10,968 nt of DNA from Bacteroidota bacterium (GTDB lineage Bacteria > Bacteroidota > Ignavibacteria > Palsa-1295). A model generated the notes under the pieces. That model did no database searches. It had not been told where the DNA came from and saw only the letters and a program-made list of their open reading frames with translations. The stretch is taken from positions 1 through 10,968 of the forward strand of contig JANYDV010000073.1 of the NCBI GenBank assembly GCA_025363505.1, given 5' to 3'. Below, one piece after another: positions 7,271 through 10,968 of this stretch. Position 1 is the first letter of the stretch. Every line of letters starts with the position of its first letter. The translations under genes and the position numbers were made by a program.

Positions 7271-7300
7271 TTGAACCTGATACTACCACGGGCTGTTTTG
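7271..7300 (+). promoter_or_regulatory. Candidate promoter for the tRNA-Arg / mce / uvrC unit
   Basis: TTGAAC (7271-7276) is followed after 17 bases by TGTTTT (7294-7299), a fair sigma-70-type pair. Read in the Bacteroidetes style, TTG at 7271-7273 is followed after 19 bases by CTGTTTTG (7293-7300), which keeps the TTTG half of TAnnTTTG. Either reading puts the start of transcription a few bases before the tRNA at 7314, and the preceding terminator means a promoter is required in this 59-base gap. Confidence 0.42.
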
Positions 7301-7313
7301 TAAACTTGAGTTC

Positions 7314-7387
7314 GGTCTCGTAGTTCAGTTGGATAGAACGTCAGTTTCCTAAACTGAATGTCGCAGGTTCGAGTCCTGCCGAGACCA
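7314..7387 (+). tRNA. tRNA-Arg (anticodon CCU)
   Basis: The sequence folds as a complete 74-base cloverleaf. The acceptor arm is GGTCTCG (7314-7320) with CGAGACC (7380-7386), seven perfect pairs. The D arm is GTTC/GAAC. The anticodon stem is TCAGT/ACTGA around the loop TTCCTAA, with anticodon CCT at 7348-7350. The variable loop is ATGTC, and the T arm GCAGG/CCTGC encloses TTCGAGT. The discriminator is A7387. CCA is not encoded (CAC follows), so it must be added after processing. It decodes AGG. The start codon of the next gene is only seven bases downstream. Confidence 0.96.
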
Positions 7388-7394
7388 CACTAAC

Positions 7395-7799
7395 ATGGCA
7401 AAAAAAATATCACATCTCGGGATAGCCGTCAAAGATTTGGCAGCATCAGAGGCACTCTTTGCAATTTTACTCGGCACTGATGAGGTTCATCATGAAGTGG
7501 TCGAGGATCAGGGTGTTCAAATCGCTTCATTCAAAATTGGTGACAGCATTATAGAGCTGACAGCCCCGATCAGCCCCGACTCACCTATTGCCACATTCCT
7601 CGAAAAACGTGGCGAAGGCATTCATCATATTGCACTCGAAGTTGATGATGTTGCCGCAGAACTTGAACGCCTCAAAACCAAAGGCATCCGTTTGATTGAC
7701 GAAGCACCACGCGATGGCGCTCATAATATGAGTATTGCATTCTTGCATCCCAAATCGACCGGTGGCGTCCTTGTCGAGTTGTGCGAGATAAAGAAATAA
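7395..7799 (+). CDS. mce: Methylmalonyl-CoA epimerase (VOC superfamily)
   Basis: The enzyme interconverts the R and S forms of methylmalonyl-CoA, linking propionyl-CoA and succinyl-CoA metabolism. The 134-residue product is the usual length and shows the two paired beta-alpha-beta-beta-beta modules of the VOC fold. Likely metal ligands are H7 (SHLGIAV), E54 (IIELTAP), H77 or H78 (GIHHIALEVDD) and E128 (VLVELCE). The segment GEGIHHIALEVDD and the ending GGVLVELCE are typical of the epimerase subfamily rather than glyoxalase I. Its mutase partner is not in the window. There is no Shine-Dalgarno sequence: the start lies seven bases after the 3' end of a tRNA, so tRNA processing would leave an almost leaderless message. 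It is followed after six bases, in the same reading frame, by uvrC. Confidence 0.92.
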   Translation: MAKKISHLGIAVKDLAASEALFAILLGTDEVHHEVVEDQGVQIASFKIGDSIIELTAPISPDSPIATFLEKRGEGIHHIALEVDDVAAELERLKTKGIRLIDEAPRDGAHNMSIAFLHPKSTGGVLVELCEIKK

Positions 7800-7805
7800 C
7801 TTCCG

Positions 7806-9833
7806 GTGAGTGACTATCTTCCACTACCGCTCTATAATGGCGACGACGAAACGCCGGGGTTCGACGACGAACTCGAACAAGAAGAGGATGCGCTTGCAAT
7901 AGCAGCAACCGGCGAGCAGTTCCGGCTTGCAGTCACCGTCGATGACATCGGTCTCGAAGAGAAACTCGAAAGCCTGCCAAAACATCCGGGTGTTTATCAA
8001 TTTAAGAATGCCGCCGGTAAAGTTATTTATGTCGGCAAAGCAAAAGTGCTCAAGAATCGTGTTCGCTCCTATTTCCAAAATTATCGTCGCGGTGCAGGGG
8101 ACGGCAAACTCCGAGCTTTAGTCGAAAAAATTGCTGATGTCGAATTATTACTCACCGATAGTGATGTCGAGGCGCTGATCCTTGAGAACACATTAATCAA
8201 AAAATTCCAACCGAGATATAATATCAATCTCCGCGACGACAAAACATACCCGTGGGTCTGCATTACTAACGAACCCTATCCACGAGTATTCCCGACGCGT
8301 CGCAAGCGTCACGACGGTGCAAAATATTTCGGACCATATACCGATGTAGGTATTTTGCGTTTTGTACTAATGACTCTGCGCGAAATTTTTCCGCTGAGAA
8401 CCTGTGATCTGGCAATCGATGATGATTTTATTGCAAAAAAGAAAGCCCGCGTTTGCTTAGAGTATCACATTAAGCGTTGCGAAGGTCCTTGCGAAGGTTT
8501 AGTCAGCGAGGCATCTTATACGGCGATGATCAAGAAAGTGAAGCAGTTTCTTGCCGGACGTACTCGCGATCTCGAAAAAGAATTACGCGACGATATGCAC
8601 CGCCTTGCCGAGACAATGCACTTTGAAGAAGCCGCAAAAATTCGTGATCAGATTAACATTCTTGCTGAATACTCGAACAAACAAAAGGTCTTGAGCGAAG
8701 AAACGACAGATCGTGATATCTTCGCTGTGGCAATCGAAGAAGATGATGCGTGTGGTATCGTCTTCAAAGTTCGCGATGGCAAGCTCATCGGTAAGCAGCA
8801 ATTTTTCTTTACCGGCACTGACGGTAAACTTGAGCAAGAAGTTCTTGAAGCGTTGCTCGAACGATATTATTCCAGTACCGACTATATTCCGGAAGAGATA
8901 TTTCTTCCGTTCGATCTTGAAGACACCGATACACTCGAAGCATGGCTCAATAGGCGTACCCGCGAGCTTTCATACGATGAAGACATCGGTGCCATGAAGC
9001 CACCGAAGTTGATCATTCCGAAGATCGGCGATAAAGCAAAGCTCGTGGCGATGGCAGGTTCGAATGCAAAATTTTTACTTGGCGAAATAAAAATCCAGAA
9101 GCTCAAGCAATCGGATTTCACACCCCATGCCGTCAAAGCATTACAGCGCGACCTTCGCCTTGATAAGCTTCCGAAACATATCGAGTGCTTCGATAACTCG
9201 CACTTGCAGGGTACCGAATATGTCAGTTCGATGGTGTATTTCGAAAACGGCAAGCCGAAAAAAGATCTGTATCGCAAATATAAACTTCGCACTGTCGAAG
9301 GCAATGATGATTTTGCCGCAATGAGAGAAGTAGTGGCAAGACGGTACAGCAAACTTCTCAATGATCGCAGCGAGATGCCCGATCTTATTATTGTTGATGG
9401 TGGCAAAGGTCAGCTTTCGAGTGCGTATGAAGTATTGAAAGAATTAAACCTTACCCATATACCGATTATCGGGCTCGCAAAAAGATTGGAAGAAGTATTT
9501 GTTGTCGGCAGTAGTGATTCTCTCTTATTGCCGCGCACATCGAGTAGTTTAAAATTATTACAACAGCTTCGTGATGAAGCACATCGGTATGCGATTACCT
9601 ATCATCGTACGTTGCGCGAAAAACGAACCATACAGACTGAGCTTATGGAGATCCCGGGCATTGGAAAGAAAACAGCAATGAAACTTCTCGAAGAATTTGG
9701 TTCGGTTGATGGCGTACGTCATACTTCTGAGCCCCAGCTCGTTAGCTCGATCGGCTTAAGTGCCACAAAAAAAATTATTCAGTATTTCAAAGAAAAAGAA
9801 GCGCATGGGCACGACGATACCACTGCCGTCTGA
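7806..9833 (+). CDS. uvrC: UvrABC excision nuclease subunit C
   Basis: UvrC makes both incisions around DNA lesions loaded by UvrA/UvrB. At 675 residues it has all family domains: GIY-YIG nuclease (GVYQF 62-66, VIYVGKAK 73-80), a four-cysteine set C200, C217, C225, C229 matching the cysteines that bind [4Fe-4S] in E. coli UvrC, the UvrB-binding UVR helices (about 255-290, FEEAAKIRDQI), the RNase H-like nuclease (D463 in CFDNS, D531 in IVDGGKGQ, H592 in DEAHRYA) and a C-terminal helix-hairpin-helix pair (612-662, IPGIGKKTAMKLL). About 48 residues precede the usual family start (near LEEKLESLP, 50-58). They are strongly acidic, with no Lys or Arg before R40. GTG at 7806 is the first available start after the mce stop, and no in-frame ATG, GTG or TTG was seen between it and the conserved domain. 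No clear ribosome site is visible. Confidence 0.97.
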   Translation: MSDYLPLPLYNGDDETPGFDDELEQEEDALAIAATGEQFRLAVTVDDIGLEEKLESLPKHPGVYQFKNAAGKVIYVGKAKVLKNRVRSYFQNYRRGAGDGKLRALVEKIADVELLLTDSDVEALILENTLIKKFQPRYNINLRDDKTYPWVCITNEPYPRVFPTRRKRHDGAKYFGPYTDVGILRFVLMTLREIFPLRTCDLAIDDDFIAKKKARVCLEYHIKRCEGPCEGLVSEASYTAMIKKVKQFLAGRTRDLEKELRDDMHRLAETMHFEEAAKIRDQINILAEYSNKQKVLSEETTDRDIFAVAIEEDDACGIVFKVRDGKLIGKQQFFFTGTDGKLEQEVLEALLERYYSSTDYIPEEIFLPFDLEDTDTLEAWLNRRTRELSYDEDIGAMKPPKLIIPKIGDKAKLVAMAGSNAKFLLGEIKIQKLKQSDFTPHAVKALQRDLRLDKLPKHIECFDNSHLQGTEYVSSMVYFENGKPKKDLYRKYKLRTVEGNDDFAAMREVVARRYSKLLNDRSEMPDLIIVDGGKGQLSSAYEVLKELNLTHIPIIGLAKRLEEVFVVGSSDSLLLPRTSSSLKLLQQLRDEAHRYAITYHRTLREKRTIQTELMEIPGIGKKTAMKLLEEFGSVDGVRHTSEPQLVSSIGLSATKKIIQYFKEKEAHGHDDTTAV

Positions 9834-10839
9834 GGGCATAGTGCTCGGCATCGAAACTTCGTGCGATGAAACAAGCGCGGCGGTATTGCGCGGCTCAGAA
9901 CTGGCTTCGGTCATTATTTCATCACAACTTTTTCATTCGAAATACGGTGGGGTCATCCCTGAGCTTGCTTCTCGCGCTCATCTGAAAACAATCATCCCCG
10001 TGATCGAGGAAGCTCTTGCCCAAGCGAATGTTTCGGTTAAAGAACTTACCGCTGTTGCCGCGACTAATACTCCCGGCTTAATGGGCGCACTACTGGTCGG
10101 CGTGAATACCGCAAAAGGTTTGGCTCTTTCTTTGGGCATCCCACTGATAGGAGTACATCATATCGAAGCACATATCTTTAGTGCATTGCTTGAAGCCGAA
10201 AAGCCGGAATTACCTTTTTTAGCGTTAGTTGTTTCGGGTGGGCACACAATGCTTGTGATTGTAAAAGCTGTCGGAGTTTATACCGTTATTGGCAAAACAC
10301 TTGATGATGCTGCCGGAGAAGCATTTGATAAAGTCGGAAAAATGCTTGGTCTCGGTTATCCGGCAGGTCCGGTTGTTGATAGAATATCAAAAACTGGTAA
10401 CCCTAATTTTATGCGCTTCCCCAGACCAATGATCTACGAAACAAGCTACGATTTTAGTTTTAGTGGGATCAAGACTTCTGTACTATATTATCTTCGCGAT
10501 CACCCAGAGGTCATAACTACTCATCTTAATGATGTTGCCGCATCGTTTCAACAAGCCGTCGTCGATGTTCTGGTGACAAAGACAATACGTGCAGCGAAAG
10601 AATTTAGCATTCGTGACATTGTCTGTGTCGGCGGCGTGAGTGCAAACACCGCCTTACGTGCGGCACTTTCAGAAGAAGCATCAAAAACTGGAAGAAGATT
10701 CTTAACCACTCGTCCAATGCTTTCAACCGATAATGCAGCGATGATCGCCATGCTCGGTGCGCTCAAACTCGAGCAAGGTCTTACCGACACACTCGCACTA
10801 AGTTCACAAGCTCGATCACCACTTTCGACAATTCAATAA
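9805..10839 (+). CDS. tsaD: tRNA threonylcarbamoyladenosine (t6A37) transferase TsaD
   Basis: TsaD transfers the threonylcarbamoyl group to A37 of ANN-decoding tRNAs, working with TsaB and TsaE. With the ATG at 9805 it has 344 residues, near the usual 335-345. It carries the ASKHA-fold marks: GIETSCDETSA at the N-terminus, SGGHTMLV, DDAAGEAFDKVGKMLGLGYPAGP (given as DDAAGEAFDK then GYPAGP), and VGGVSANTALR. The metal ligands are H119 and H123 (HIEAH) and D309 (STDNAAM). ATG 9805 overlaps uvrC by 29 bases and follows AAGAAG at 9796-9801. GTG at 9841, eight bases after the uvrC stop and preceded by GAGGG, would give a 332-residue protein starting MLGIETSCDE, which resembles known N-termini; the choice is open. 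A still longer GTG frame from 9760 is unlikely because it lies deep in uvrC. Downstream, the stop shares one base with the next ATG. Confidence 0.96.
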   Translation: MGTTIPLPSEGIVLGIETSCDETSAAVLRGSELASVIISSQLFHSKYGGVIPELASRAHLKTIIPVIEEALAQANVSVKELTAVAATNTPGLMGALLVGVNTAKGLALSLGIPLIGVHHIEAHIFSALLEAEKPELPFLALVVSGGHTMLVIVKAVGVYTVIGKTLDDAAGEAFDKVGKMLGLGYPAGPVVDRISKTGNPNFMRFPRPMIYETSYDFSFSGIKTSVLYYLRDHPEVITTHLNDVAASFQQAVVDVLVTKTIRAAKEFSIRDIVCVGGVSANTALRAALSEEASKTGRRFLTTRPMLSTDNAAMIAMLGALKLEQGLTDTLALSSQARSPLSTIQ

Positions 10840-10968
10840 TGACCAAATCAAGCATTGTCGGGCATGTCATCGAAGTGTTCGTAAAATTTACGACCAATAC
10901 GCTTGTCCCTGCAGACCTCACTATTCGAAATTTTTTCGCTGAGCGAAAATATCTTGGTGCCGGTGATC
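10839..10968 (+). CDS. N-terminal fragment of a probable RsmB/NSUN-type RNA m5C methyltransferase
   Basis: An ATG at 10839 (TAATG overlap with the tsaD stop) opens a frame of 43 codons that reaches the right edge without a stop. The visible part contains P-A-D-L-T-I-R-N-F-F-A-E-R-K-Y-L-G-A-G-D (residues about 24-43). This resembles the start of the RsmB-type N-terminal domain, where a PAD...FF..R..LG..DR pattern precedes the helical bundle. These enzymes methylate C5 of cytosine in rRNA or tRNA using S-adenosylmethionine. The catalytic domain lies outside the window, so this call rests on one short pattern plus tight linkage to the tRNA-modifying tsaD gene. Confidence 0.5.
   Translation, partial: MTKSSIVGHVIEVFVKFTTNTLVPADLTIRNFFAERKYLGAGD

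Noticed and set aside
7314..7394. tRNA 3' end as an attachment site for an integrated element
   Set aside because: No integrase, no direct repeat of the tRNA 3' end downstream in the window, and the following genes are conserved housekeeping genes.
1..10968. CRISPR array, insertion sequence, toxin-antitoxin or defence cassette
   Set aside because: No regularly spaced repeats, transposase, terminal inverted repeats or small paired genes were found; coding space is fully accounted for by recognised families.

Overview
The window is an ordinary, densely packed stretch of bacterial chromosome, slightly AT-rich by eye. The best taxonomic guess is the Bacteroidota/Chlorobiota (FCB) lineage, for example an Ignavibacteria- or Kapabacteria-like organism. 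The guess rests on three points. A sigma-54-type regulator is fused by a 4-base overlap to an LptE-like lipoprotein that begins with the Bacteroidetes-style C-Y-S-F-T-G-A-S-I sequence. One intergenic region carries a TAnnTTTG-type -7 element. The M1 peptidase has the G-x-M-E-H-Q-T form common in that group. No database search was possible, so the placement is an inference.

Layout, left to right. (1) 1-1313, minus strand: N-terminal 437 residues of a secreted M1 zinc aminopeptidase, running off the left edge. (2) 1411-3089, plus strand: a receiver-less sigma-54 activator and LptE, overlapping by ATGA. (3) 6259-3101, minus strand: a three-gene operon of acetyl-CoA synthetase, a DinB-fold protein and a LysE-family exporter. 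Its gene junctions are one base and a 4-base ATGA overlap. (4) 6260-6495: a divergent regulatory region with two dyads and a candidate promoter. (5) 6496-7191, plus strand: a [2Fe-2S] protein with a C-terminal membrane anchor, followed by a convincing intrinsic terminator. (6) 7314 to the right edge, plus strand: tRNA-Arg(CCU), methylmalonyl-CoA epimerase, uvrC, tsaD and the start of an RsmB-like RNA methyltransferase. The gaps in this run are 7 and 6 bases, then overlaps of 29 and 1 bases, so it looks like one transcription unit headed by a tRNA.

Functionally this is housekeeping: acetate activation, propionate/methylmalonate metabolism, nucleotide excision repair, tRNA t6A modification, rRNA or tRNA methylation and outer-membrane LPS assembly. 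I see no mobile element, CRISPR array, toxin-antitoxin pair or defence cassette. The points most worth a second look are the membrane-tethered ferredoxin-like protein, the tRNA placed 7 bases before a start codon, the acidic N-terminal extension on UvrC, and the LptE-linked activator without a sensory domain. None of these amounts to a demonstrated new system.
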